Below are positions 7,108 to 14,118 of a stretch of 23,039 nucleotides of DNA, in pieces. The translations under genes and the position numbers were made by a program. The notes under the pieces were generated by a model. That model had not been told where the DNA came from and ran no database searches. It saw nothing but the letters and a program-made list of their open reading frames with translations. Origin of the DNA: Candidatus Yanofskybacteria bacterium RIFCSPHIGHO2_01_FULL_41_26 (GTDB lineage Bacteria > Patescibacteria > Paceibacteria > 2-02-FULL-40-12 > GWA2-44-9); contig MGJB01000008.1 in the NCBI GenBank assembly GCA_001794055.1, forward strand, positions 1 to 23,039. The letters are read 5' to 3'. Positions within the stretch are counted from its first letter, which is position 1, and each line of letters opens with the position of its first letter.

Positions 7108-7428
7108 TCAGAAAAACTTTAAATAGTGTCCTGTGTAGAATGCCGTGACACCAAGAATGCCGAGTATTATAAATATTAAAAGAAAAACTAAAGATTTCCG
7201 AAGAACGGCTCCGCTTGGATCATTGAAGCTCCAATAGAATATTGCCGTAGCGGCCGAATACAGTAATGTAGAAAAAATACTTTTTGATGTCCAATGGTGG
7301 CCGGAAAAATTTTTAAGCCAGTTCTTTAGCGGTATTGAAAGTTCCGCCCAAATCGTAATCACTACCACAAATACGATGGTGATAATTGCCGCAAGAGCAG
7401 ACGCAGAAATAAGTCGTGGTTTATTCAT
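7108..7428 (-). CDS. Small three-TM membrane protein
   Basis: I do not recognise this 106-residue protein. It has three hydrophobic segments (about 8-29, 50-68 and 77-102) with aromatic residues between them, such as NFSGHHWTSKS (40-50). It starts 7 nt after the stop of the preceding 4-TM gene, with a weak GGGGA upstream, so the two are probably co-transcribed at the end of the copper ATPase cluster. A pair of histidines (H44, H45) sits at a likely membrane edge. Its role is unknown. Confidence 0.65.
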   Translation of the reverse strand: MNKPRLISASALAAIITIVFVVVITIWAELSIPLKNWLKNFSGHHWTSKSIFSTLLYSAATAIFYWSFNDPSGAVLRKSLVFLLIFIILGILGVTAFYTGHYLKFF

Positions 7429-7435
7429 AAAATTT

Positions 7436-7909
7436 TTATCCCCAACGGGCTGCGGCGGAAATTATAAATCCCAGCGCGCCGATAAGGAGTCCTATCACGG
7501 CAACAGCTCCGGAAAGCAACCATGCCAGCCGGCGGATCTTAAGCTGTTCCATTTCTTTTTTATCAAGCAAGGTAATAAACAACACGGTCATCGCAACCGG
7601 AACAACAAACAGGAAAATATGCTCTTTGGTTTCCATGATGATATTGTGAGCCCACGGCGCCAGGCCCTTTTGAATAACAGACTTTACAAGCGCACCGTAA
7701 TAAACCACGTAGTAATATCCCCCGGCAATCCAGCTGGCGACAAAGGCGGCCACGCCGATCGTTGCCGTAACAACCATGCTTTTGTGCGAACCTCCGTCGC
7801 CTTTTAATTTCCCCATTAACCACAAAAACGCATCAATGCCGACAATCGCAAAACCCAGATGGAGACCAATAAGAACGGGTTTACTTTGGATGATTGCCCA
7901 GAAGTCCAT
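7436..7909 (-). CDS. Four-TM membrane protein beside the copper ATPase
   Basis: This 157-residue protein has about four transmembrane helices (near 12-33, 45-72, 93-115 and 128-152). Histidines lie in or near helices or loops at 17, 42, 88 and 97, together with a run of tyrosines (GGYYYVVYYG, 63-72). Such an arrangement could bind heme or copper, but I cannot assign a family. Its start lies 14 nt beyond the copper ATPase stop. A perfect TATAAT sits immediately after that stop and 8 nt before this ATG, so it can be transcribed from its own leaderless promoter as well as by read-through. Context suggests a metal or redox membrane function; that is inference. Confidence 0.65.
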   Translation of the reverse strand: MDFWAIIQSKPVLIGLHLGFAIVGIDAFLWLMGKLKGDGGSHKSMVVTATIGVAAFVASWIAGGYYYVVYYGALVKSVIQKGLAPWAHNIIMETKEHIFLFVVPVAMTVLFITLLDKKEMEQLKIRRLAWLLSGAVAVIGLLIGALGFIISAAARWG

Positions 7910-7917
7910 ATATTTAT

Positions 7918-7923
7918 ATTATA
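7918..7923 (-). promoter_or_regulatory. -10 box directly before the 4-TM gene
   Basis: The minus strand reads TAG (ATPase stop), TATAAT, ATAAATAT, ATG. The perfect -10 ends 8 nt before the start codon and no Shine-Dalgarno is present. The -35 at 17 nt (TAGAAC) is poor. It fits a leaderless internal promoter. Confidence 0.5.
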
Positions 7924-10158
7924 CTAAACTTTTAATTTAGGTTCTACTCTTTTTAATAACACAGCATTTGTGGCTACAATAATGGACGACATAGACATTA
8001 GAAGGGCTGAAATTTCAGGACGGAGTGACCAACCAAACGAATTATAAAACACTCCGGCGGCAACAGGAATTGCGAGCATATTATAAATCGCCGCCCAAAA
8101 TAAATTCTGCTTCATCTTAATAACCGTCGCCTTGCTTAAACGAATAGCAGCCACAATGTCATAGGGATCCGACTTCATAAGAACAATATTTCCTGTTTCA
8201 ATGGCCACATCCGTTCCTGCACCTATGGCGATACCTATATCTGATTGTGCCAATGCCGGAGCATCGTTGATACCGTCTCCAACCATAGCGACAAATTTGC
8301 CTTCGTCTTGCAATTTTTTGACATATTTTGCTTTATCCTCCGGAAGAACTTCAGCAAACACCCGATCAATGCCCAGATCCTTTGCGATACCTTCCGCCAC
8401 TTTTGGATGGTCGCCCGTTATCATAACAACCTCCATACCGAAATTTTTTAATGCTGCTATTGTTTTTTTAGAATTAACTCGCGGCGGATCGGCGGCAGCG
8501 ATAACGCCGGCAAAAACACCGTCAACGGCCAGCAAACTTAGAGTCTTTCCCTCTCCGACAAGCCGATCAAGAATATCTCTCGTTGGTTCAGTGGTAATGC
8601 CATTATCCCTAAGCAATTTTTCTTTCCCGGCAAAAATAATTTTACCGTCAATTCGCGCCTTCAGGCCATAGCCCACGATAGATTCAAAATTCTCCATCGG
8701 TTTAAGAGGTAAAGCATGGCGCTTCTTGGTTTCTTCAAAAATAGTTTTTGCTAAAGGATGGTTAGAGCCCTCTTCCAAGCTAGCTTCATATTGAAGTATC
8801 TGATGTTCAGTAAAGCCATTGAATGCTACTACATCAGTAACTTTTGGTTTTCCTTCTGTAAGCGTACCTGTTTTATCAAGAATAATCGCATTTACCCTTG
8901 AGGTATTCTCAAGCGTTGCCGCGTCTTTAATAAGAATATTGTATTTGGCGCCGATTCCTGTACCTACGGCGACAGCTGTCGGCGTAGCAAGTCCTAAAGC
9001 ATCTGGACAGGCAATGACCACTGCTGAAACGGCAAAAGTTAATGCCGTAAAAAGTCCAGTTCCCGCGCCAAAGTACCAACCCATAAACGCGCCTACCCCC
9101 GAACCAATAGCAACAACCACCAACCAGCCGGCTGCCCTATCGGCAATACGCTGACCAGGAGCTTTAGAGTTCTGGGCAGTTTCAACAAGTTTAATAATTT
9201 GAGCCAGAACGGTTTTTGACCCGACTTGGGTTGCCTTAAATTTAACAGCGCCGGTTTGATTAACCGAACCGCCAACAACTTTGTCGTTAATTTTTTTTAC
9301 CACCGGAATTGATTCTCCAGTTATAAGCGACTCATCAATAGAAGTTTCGCCTTCAACTATCTCTCCGTCTACCGGCACCTTATCGCCGGGACGCAATATT
9401 ACGATATCGTCATGGACTATTTCGGCACTTGAAATAACGGTTTCTTTGCCGTTACGGATAACTTTCGCCTGCGGCGGGACCAGGTCAAAAAGAGCGCGCA
9501 AAGCGTCAGAAGTCCCCCTTCGCGACTTCATTTCCATCCAATGGCCGAATAATACAAAAGTTACAAGCAAGGCAGCGGCTTCATAGAATGTTTCTGACCC
9601 CGGCTTCACGAAAGTAAGCAGAACGCTGAATAAATATGCCGCAAGGACACCTGTGGCGATCAGAACCGACATATTCAGTTTTTTGGCCTTGAGTGAATAA
9701 TAGGTACCGGTAATAAAAATCGAGCCAGTCCAGAATACTATTGGCGTAGTAAGTATCAAAAGCAACCAATTTATCGGAATTGGCGATAGGAGTTCAAACT
9801 TTAAAAGATTGGCCCCGACCGGCGAATAAAGAAAAATGGGGATAGAAAGCAAAAGTGAGACCAAAAACCTCCGGCGCATATCTTGCTCCATTTTTGTGGC
9901 CATCTGCGGGCTGGTCATAGCCACCTCATGATCTTTGTGACTCATCTCCGAAACATCATAACTGCCACCAACCTCTTTTGGCTTGCCCTCCATAGATTTA
10001 GCGACGGAGGGAATAAGTGCCATTCCACAACCTGGACAAAGCCCCGGCTCGTCTCTAATGACGTCCGGGTGCATGGGGCAGGTATACACGTATTTTCCTG
10101 ATTTATTTTTTATAATTTCCTTATCGTTATTTTGTTTATGATTACAACAATTTTTCAT
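7924..10158 (-). CDS. P1B-type copper-transporting ATPase with N-terminal Cys/His metal-binding domain
   Basis: This 744-residue protein exports metal ions using ATP. The N-terminus has NCCNHK and a heavy-metal-binding domain (25-48) with C27, H30, C41 and C44 in YTCPMHP and CPGCGM. The P-type core shows TGE (280-282), DKTGTLT (428-434, phosphorylated D428), the HP dipeptide (467-468), TGDHP, and GDGIND (627-632). Helices 7 and 8 keep YN (692-693) and MSMSS (721-725), which are Cu(I)-site signatures of CopA. The helix-6 motif is CPD (384-386) rather than CPC or CPH, which is odd (see findings). A promoter overlapping GTGCAC half-sites lies upstream. The strongly supported call is a P1B ATPase; copper is the most likely substrate given helices 7-8 and the domain type. 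Confidence 0.93.
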   Translation of the reverse strand: MKNCCNHKQNNDKEIIKNKSGKYVYTCPMHPDVIRDEPGLCPGCGMALIPSVAKSMEGKPKEVGGSYDVSEMSHKDHEVAMTSPQMATKMEQDMRRRFLVSLLLSIPIFLYSPVGANLLKFELLSPIPINWLLLILTTPIVFWTGSIFITGTYYSLKAKKLNMSVLIATGVLAAYLFSVLLTFVKPGSETFYEAAALLVTFVLFGHWMEMKSRRGTSDALRALFDLVPPQAKVIRNGKETVISSAEIVHDDIVILRPGDKVPVDGEIVEGETSIDESLITGESIPVVKKINDKVVGGSVNQTGAVKFKATQVGSKTVLAQIIKLVETAQNSKAPGQRIADRAAGWLVVVAIGSGVGAFMGWYFGAGTGLFTALTFAVSAVVIACPDALGLATPTAVAVGTGIGAKYNILIKDAATLENTSRVNAIILDKTGTLTEGKPKVTDVVAFNGFTEHQILQYEASLEEGSNHPLAKTIFEETKKRHALPLKPMENFESIVGYGLKARIDGKIIFAGKEKLLRDNGITTEPTRDILDRLVGEGKTLSLLAVDGVFAGVIAAADPPRVNSKKTIAALKNFGMEVVMITGDHPKVAEGIAKDLGIDRVFAEVLPEDKAKYVKKLQDEGKFVAMVGDGINDAPALAQSDIGIAIGAGTDVAIETGNIVLMKSDPYDIVAAIRLSKATVIKMKQNLFWAAIYNMLAIPVAAGVFYNSFGWSLRPEISALLMSMSSIIVATNAVLLKRVEPKLKV

Positions 10159-10181
10159 ATAATTTAATTAAAAGTTAATCC

Positions 10182-10212
10182 CGTGCACAGATTATTAGTT
10201 TGTCAGTGCACG
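10182..10212. promoter_or_regulatory. GTGCAC inverted repeat, possible metal-responsive operator
   Basis: CGTGCAC (10182-10188) and GTGCACG (10206-10212) form a 7-bp inverted repeat with a 17-nt spacer; each half contains the palindrome GTGCAC. One half lies between the -35 and -10 of the copper ATPase promoter and the other at the predicted start of transcription. That is typical placement for a repressor site. No regulator gene is visible in the window. Confidence 0.5.
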
Positions 10213-10220
10213 AGACTCAA
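10192..10220 (-). promoter_or_regulatory. Promoter for the copper ATPase
   Basis: The minus strand has TTGAGT (10215-10220), a 17-nt spacer and TAATAA (10192-10197). Transcription would start near 10185, leaving a leader of about 27 nt with no Shine-Dalgarno before the ATG at 10158. Confidence 0.5.
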
Positions 10221-10227
10221 TTCTAAT

Positions 10228-10485
10228 TTATTTTCCCACAGAACGGTTATGCAGCCAAGCAAATACATAAGCCGTAATATAAGTTAACACCGTTACTTCA
10301 ACAAATCCATAAACTACTTCCGGAAAAGTTACGCCGGATTCAACGTTTACTAAATGGACTATCCAGCTGAAAAGCTTTTCGGCTATATTTGGAATTGTTG
10401 CCACTAATGTGGCACAAATAACATACCAAATTGTCATTACTTCTGCCGCAGCAAACGCAAATTTATTTTTATTAAGTTGTTCCAT
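10228..10485 (-). CDS. Two-TM small membrane protein, DUF5676-like
   Basis: This 85-residue protein has two transmembrane helices (about 10-32 and 55-78). The pattern LNKNKFAFAAAEVM at the start and VYGFVEVTVLTYITAYVFAWLHN at the end (58-80) fits my memory of the DUF5676 family. Those small membrane proteins often lie beside heavy-metal ATPases. It has the strongest Shine-Dalgarno in the cluster (GGGGAGGTGG, 6 nt before the ATG). It sits 34 nt after the anchored Cys-rich gene and just upstream of the copper ATPase promoter. The molecular function is unknown. The gene is very likely real; the family name is moderately sure. Confidence 0.72.
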   Translation of the reverse strand: MEQLNKNKFAFAAAEVMTIWYVICATLVATIPNIAEKLFSWIVHLVNVESGVTFPEVVYGFVEVTVLTYITAYVFAWLHNRSVGK

Positions 10486-10519
10486 AATTCCACCTCCCCT
10501 CTTTTGTCATATTACGTAT

Positions 10520-11461
10520 TTATACTCCACAGCTCCCGCCGCTTTGCCGTTCAACCGGTTTTATCTTGTTGAGAATGTTTCGATAACCGGAAGCACTGGA
10601 ATAATCCGCTCCCAGAACTTCTTTGGGGTCAACCTTTTTCCACGGCGTTCCTTGGGAATCAAAATATTTCGCTAAATTGATATGTGTCTCCGGAAACCAG
10701 TAGGAATTAACCGTCAGAGCGGCTTTATACATGTCCGCTTCGTTCACGCCCTGCGAGGCCATTAGTTCAAGAAAACCCAGCATGGCCATGCCGTGGTTGC
10801 AGTCCGGGAAATAGGTCGGATTACCGCAGCATGAGCGATAGATATTCCAGCTTGTCTTTTCAACAAGCTGTTGTTGTTCCGCGGTAAGAGGAACAAATTC
10901 ATGTTTAGAATAATGGTTCATGGTATTTCCTTTAGCTAATGTCCATCCGCCCGTAGAAGCAAACCCGCCCGCTCCTCCGTATTTCTTGTCGGACATCGGC
11001 CCCTTTTCAAGAATAGTGTTTTTATTTCCAAGGCCGAGCGCCCATAAAAGATTCAGCAAAACCCCGGAGTTCTCTTTTGTGATTTTTATGTTGCCGTCGT
11101 CAGAATCATAAAGAAGACGGCGTGTTTCTTCATTCAATCCGCCTTGATTTTTATAAACATCCTCAAATTTATCGGCATCTATAACCCCGGCCTTTATCAT
11201 TTGGGCTCCCAAGTCGCCCCATTTGACCGGCAGGACTACTCCTTCGGCAGGCAGAACCGCTTTTTCAAACTTAGCCGCTTCTCTTGCTTCCAGTGACTCC
11301 GGCAAGCCCAACAACTTTGCCGTTGATGATTTAAGCTGAAAACTTAGTGAAAAATTGAAGAAGGTAAAAGCAAGCAATGCTCCGGCTGTAATAAAACACG
11401 CGACAGCAAACAGTAGTCTCGTCTTAATTTTTGCAAACAGTGATTTTAATTTTAATATCAT
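10520..11461 (-). CDS. Anchored Cys-rich extracytoplasmic protein of unknown function
   Basis: This 313-residue protein has one N-terminal transmembrane segment (about 15-37), then a predicted extracytoplasmic domain. The most striking block is YRSCCGNPTYFPDCNHGMAM (208-227), with C211, C212, C221 and H223, followed by a helical segment. The protein ends in GGSCGV, with C311 near the C-terminus. Conserved Cys and His outside the membrane, placed between a CcdA-like electron carrier and copper genes, suggest a thiol-redox or metal-binding job, but no known fold is evident to me. It starts 10 nt after the CcdA-like gene stop, and a TAATAA lies 7 nt before the ATG. I believe similar proteins occur in other Parcubacteria but cannot verify this here. 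Confidence 0.75.
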   Translation of the reverse strand: MILKLKSLFAKIKTRLLFAVACFITAGALLAFTFFNFSLSFQLKSSTAKLLGLPESLEAREAAKFEKAVLPAEGVVLPVKWGDLGAQMIKAGVIDADKFEDVYKNQGGLNEETRRLLYDSDDGNIKITKENSGVLLNLLWALGLGNKNTILEKGPMSDKKYGGAGGFASTGGWTLAKGNTMNHYSKHEFVPLTAEQQQLVEKTSWNIYRSCCGNPTYFPDCNHGMAMLGFLELMASQGVNEADMYKAALTVNSYWFPETHINLAKYFDSQGTPWKKVDPKEVLGADYSSASGYRNILNKIKPVERQSGGSCGV

Positions 11462-11471
11462 TTTTAGATTA

Positions 11472-12242
11472 TTATCTTAACCAGCCGGTTATCGTTTGGA
11501 CAAGCTGGTTAAGATAAATGTTTATTGTCGTTTGGAATTCTCCTCCCCCCATTGCCAATTGGTTTGTTTTTGCAAGATATAAGATGAAAATACCCATAAA
11601 AAAGAAAGTCGCGCCGGATATCAGGTCGGCTATCGCAAGATTGATCTGTTTTCCGCCGATTGAATAAGACACTCCCTTGTTTGACTCCATCAGCTTTTGG
11701 ACAAAGTGGTTTTTATCCAAGAGGTATGCTATCAGAAAAAGCGGGGCAACCATTCCAAGAACATACGCAAAAGAATAAATCCCTCCCCAGAAAATGGAAT
11801 TGGGCAATATAGATAAAGCAACAACGCCGGCCAGGACCGGGGCGCAACACATCGTCGCAAACCCTGAAAAAACTCCAAGCGTAAAGACAGAACCGGCATT
11901 TGTAACCTTTAATTTGGGGTGGACCGAGAACGGCATTGAAAAGTGCCGGCCCAATAATATTGACGCGCCAAGAAGTAAAAGGAATATTCCGCCGATAATA
12001 TATATCGGGTCGTGGAATTTACTGAATAATTTTCCCAGACCGGCTGCTCCCATGCCAAGCGGTAAAAACACCGTTAAGAGGCCCAGAAAAAACACAAAGG
12101 TCATCAAGAGAACCATCCGTTTTTCCCGAAAAATTGAGCCGAGGTACGATGGCAATAAGACGGTAATGCAGCAGGGTGCGAACAGCGCCGCTATTCCTGC
12201 GACAAATGCCGTAATAAGCGATGCGATAATTAATGTTTCCAT
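11472..12242 (-). CDS. CcdA/DsbD-like thiol-disulfide electron transfer membrane protein
   Basis: This 256-residue protein has about six to seven transmembrane helices and no periplasmic thioredoxin domain, which is the size of CcdA. Two internally similar halves each carry cysteines next to proline: APCCITVLLP (C24, C25) and SGFATMCCAPVLAG (C132, C133). In the CcdA/DsbD family the paired cysteines carry electrons from cytoplasmic thioredoxin across the membrane to external thioredoxin-like partners. The gene starts 3 nt after the stop of the thioredoxin-fold gene, which is tight translational coupling and points to that protein as its redox partner. The double CC in both halves, rather than a single Cys, is slightly unusual. 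The family call is confident; the direct partner is inferred. Confidence 0.85.
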   Translation of the reverse strand: METLIIASLITAFVAGIAALFAPCCITVLLPSYLGSIFREKRMVLLMTFVFFLGLLTVFLPLGMGAAGLGKLFSKFHDPIYIIGGIFLLLLGASILLGRHFSMPFSVHPKLKVTNAGSVFTLGVFSGFATMCCAPVLAGVVALSILPNSIFWGGIYSFAYVLGMVAPLFLIAYLLDKNHFVQKLMESNKGVSYSIGGKQINLAIADLISGATFFFMGIFILYLAKTNQLAMGGGEFQTTINIYLNQLVQTITGWLR

Positions 12243-12245
12243 GAT

Positions 12246-12851
12246 TTATTTCAACCTTTCTATTTCTTTAATTAATTTGTCGTTGGCCAAAGCCATGTTT
12301 GGATCGTCCAGCGTGAATCTAATTATACCTTCTTTATCTATTATGAAGTATGTGTGACCGGGCAAAGCTCCGGGATGCATCGGCGAGTCAAGATATAATA
12401 CATCGTACGCCTTAGATACGGAATGCGAGGTATCAAAAAGAATTTTGGCCTTTGCCAAGTTTGGAGATTTACTTACAATATCAAGCCACTGACTCTTGGT
12501 ATCAACAACTATTGAGAAGGCCGCAATGCTTTCGGTCTCAAATCTTGGATCATTTCCAAGCTGGGCTATCTGATCCCAGCAAGCCGGATAACACATTGCC
12601 CCTTCGTTAAAGAAAAGGACAACATTTTTCCCAAGATAATTATTTAACTTAACAATTTCTCCACTAATACTTTCCACCTCAAAGCCTGGAGCCCTTTTAC
12701 CTACTGCTTCTTTGAAATAAATTTTTTCTTTTATGTCCGGACTGATCGTACCGTTTATTTCGGAAGGCTTGCCCCCGCTGGTAAATAAAATCAGTCCGCC
12801 GAGAATAACCGCTGACATGCTGATAAATATTTTTTTGTTTAATTGTTTCAT
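12246..12851 (-). CDS. Membrane-anchored thioredoxin-fold (redoxin/peroxiredoxin-like) protein
   Basis: This 201-residue protein has an N-terminal hydrophobic anchor (about 8-26) and a thioredoxin-fold domain outside the membrane. The domain begins with GKRAPGFEVES (51-61), typical of AhpC/TSA-type redoxins, and has FFNEGAMCYPACWDQ (80-94). C87 and C91 form a CxxxC pair at the peroxidatic or redox site. GALPGHTYFIID (161-172) carries the cis-Pro. The spacing is neither the classic CxxC of TlpA nor the TxxC of typical peroxiredoxins, so reductase versus peroxidase activity is open. The gene is first in the tight block with the CcdA-like gene, so it is probably re-reduced by it. The fold call is confident. 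Confidence 0.82.
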   Translation of the reverse strand: MKQLNKKIFISMSAVILGGLILFTSGGKPSEINGTISPDIKEKIYFKEAVGKRAPGFEVESISGEIVKLNNYLGKNVVLFFNEGAMCYPACWDQIAQLGNDPRFETESIAAFSIVVDTKSQWLDIVSKSPNLAKAKILFDTSHSVSKAYDVLYLDSPMHPGALPGHTYFIIDKEGIIRFTLDDPNMALANDKLIKEIERLK

Positions 12852-12901
12852 TTAATTTAGAGTAGCAAAAAATCCCCGTATAATAGAGTAAAGAAAACGC
12901 A

Positions 12902-12949
12902 CGGCATAAACCCGTTCGACTCCGCCAGCTGGCAGACAAGTTTATGCCG
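12902..12949 (-). terminator. Terminator-like hairpin containing a palindromic element
   Basis: CGGCATAAAC (12902-12911) and GTTTATGCCG (12940-12949) form a perfect 10-bp stem. It starts 5 bp downstream of the small membrane protein's stop (12955), and the minus strand continues into TTTTCTTT. Inside its loop is the separate palindrome at 12921-12936. Confidence 0.6.
12921..12936. repeat. 16-bp palindromic element (TCCGCCAGCTGGCAGA)
   Basis: The core GCCAGCTGGC (12924-12933) is a perfect 10-bp palindrome, extended to 16 bp with one mismatch. Read on the minus strand (TCTGCCAGCTGGCGGAG), it shares both ends with the palindrome inside the isomerase gene. It matches the one inside the SDR gene at 13 of 17 positions, with all changes being transitions. 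Confidence 0.7.
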
Positions 12950-12954
12950 GCGTT

Positions 12955-13365
12955 CTATCGAGCAGTAGGGCTATTTTCGTGAAGAGAAAACCAATGAGAA
13001 GTTTTACTTTCGGTTAAGGGCGTAAACGATTCAAAAAAACGTTCAAACTGGTAACAGCTTGCTCTGCCGACGCTTAAAAGGCTAGGCCTGAATAGATTCA
13101 AAATAAGCCCAAACAATAAAAAGATGACCAGGGCGAAATAAATATTTAAAAAGTTACCGAGGTGGGCGCTTGAAAACCCTTTAAACAAGTTCAGGTGAAA
13201 ATCTGCAAAAGCAAATGGATTGGCAGGGCAATCTAAACCATTTGCTGTTTTTGTGACGCATAGTTCATCGCTATGAGAATTGCTATGATACATAGCCACA
13301 AAACTAAGGACAGAAATCCCCAAAAAAGACAGTATTATTAAACTTGTCAGTAAAACTTTCATCAT
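12955..13365 (-). CDS. Small two-TM membrane protein, leaderless start
   Basis: I do not recognise this protein of about 136 residues. It has an N-terminal helix (about 3-25), an external loop with two cysteines (ELCVTK and GLDCPANP), a second helix (about 62-86) and a polar C-terminal tail. An upstream in-frame TTG at 13398 would extend it by 11 residues, but that TTG is the -35 of a good promoter (TTGATT, 17 nt, TATACT). The -10 ends only 4 nt before the ATG at 13365 and 7 nt before a second ATG at 13362. I therefore place the start at 13365, or possibly 13362. It lies between redox gene groups; a link to external thiol chemistry is only suggested by location. Confidence 0.65.
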   Translation of the reverse strand: MMKVLLTSLIILSFLGISVLSFVAMYHSNSHSDELCVTKTANGLDCPANPFAFADFHLNLFKGFSSAHLGNFLNIYFALVIFLLFGLILNLFRPSLLSVGRASCYQFERFFESFTPLTESKTSHWFSLHENSPTAR

Positions 13366-13369
13366 TTCA

Positions 13370-13398
13370 AGTATACTGCAAATTATTTTTTTAATCAA
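13370..13398 (-). promoter_or_regulatory. Promoter that decides the start of the 2-TM gene
   Basis: The minus strand reads TTGATT (13393-13398), a 17-nt spacer, TATACT (13370-13375), then TGAA and ATGATG. This gives a leaderless mRNA starting at or next to the tandem ATG codons. It rules out the longer TTG-initiated reading frame. Confidence 0.7.
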
Positions 13399-13402
13399 TT
13401 TA

Positions 13403-13411
13403 TGGTAAAAT
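13403..13411 (+). promoter_or_regulatory. Possible extended -10 for the pseudouridine synthase gene
   Basis: TGGTAAAAT fits an extended -10 (TGn plus TAAAAT). It would give a leader of about 20 nt before the ATG at 13438, without a Shine-Dalgarno. No convincing -35 was found. Confidence 0.35.
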
Positions 13412-13437
13412 TGAATAATTATTAATTAAACTTTGCA

Positions 13438-14115
13438 ATGAAAAACCATAAGTTCCCGATGCGGATAAATCAATATTTGGCTTGGCAAAAACATTCCACC
13501 CGCAGAGATGGAGATGAACTTGTTCAAAAAAAACAGGTAACCATCAACGGAAGATTCGCGGAACTCAGCGATAAGGTCAACGAAAACGATGTCGTGGAGG
13601 TTTTAAAAAGCAAGAAGCCAAAAAATTATCTCTATTTTGCCTACAACAAGCCCGCAGGAGAAACGACGGATACGCCGGTCTTTCTCAATAAAGAGATATT
13701 CCCCTTGGGCCGGCTGGATAAAGATTCCCACGGATTGATGCTCTTGACCAACGACGGCCGCGTTACCGACCGGCTTTTAAATCCGGAATATGCCCATGAA
13801 AAAGAGTATGTCGTCATAGTCAAAGAGAAGTTGAGGCCAAATTTCAAACAAAAAATGGAAGCGGGGGTTGATATTGAAGGCTATCTGACAAAAAAATGCA
13901 AAGTTGAGATACTGAACAACTTTACTTTCAAAATAACCATGACCGAGGGTAAGAAACATCAGATAAGAAGAATGTGTGTTGCCCTGTACAATGAAGTCAG
14001 AGATCTCAAAAGAACGAAAATACTGAACATAGAACTCGGCAACTTGCCTCCCGGCAGTCACAGAACCATCGAAAGTAAAGAATTGGGGTTCTTTCTAAAA
14101 AGTATCGGACTTTAG
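13438..14115 (+). CDS. RsuA/RluB/E/F-family pseudouridine synthase
   Basis: This 225-residue enzyme converts specific uridines in rRNA to pseudouridine. Residues 8-57 form an S4 RNA-binding domain (MRINQYLAWQKHSTRRDGDE, then KKQVTINGR). The catalytic domain has YFAYNKPAGETT (66-77) and GRLDKDSHGLMLLTNDG (91-107), in which D94 is the catalytic aspartate. EYAHEKEYVV (117-126) and GKKHQIRRM are further family hallmarks. The length fits the RsuA/RluF group. I cannot tell which rRNA site it modifies. It is the only plus-strand gene in this half of the window, and it ends 3 nt from the stop of the convergent DsbA-like gene. Confident family call. Confidence 0.92.
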   Translation: MKNHKFPMRINQYLAWQKHSTRRDGDELVQKKQVTINGRFAELSDKVNENDVVEVLKSKKPKNYLYFAYNKPAGETTDTPVFLNKEIFPLGRLDKDSHGLMLLTNDGRVTDRLLNPEYAHEKEYVVIVKEKLRPNFKQKMEAGVDIEGYLTKKCKVEILNNFTFKITMTEGKKHQIRRMCVALYNEVRDLKRTKILNIELGNLPPGSHRTIESKELGFFLKSIGL

Positions 14116-14118
14116 TTT

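Noticed and set aside
8201..9586. Several plus-strand open frames of 68-156 aa
   Set aside because: They lie opposite the copper ATPase coding sequence, have Ser/Thr/Ala-rich shadow composition and lack promoters or ribosome sites.
13366..13398. TTG-initiated 11-residue N-terminal extension of the 2-TM gene
   Set aside because: The TTG is part of the -35 hexamer of a well-spaced promoter whose -10 lies inside the extension, so this stretch would not be in the mRNA.
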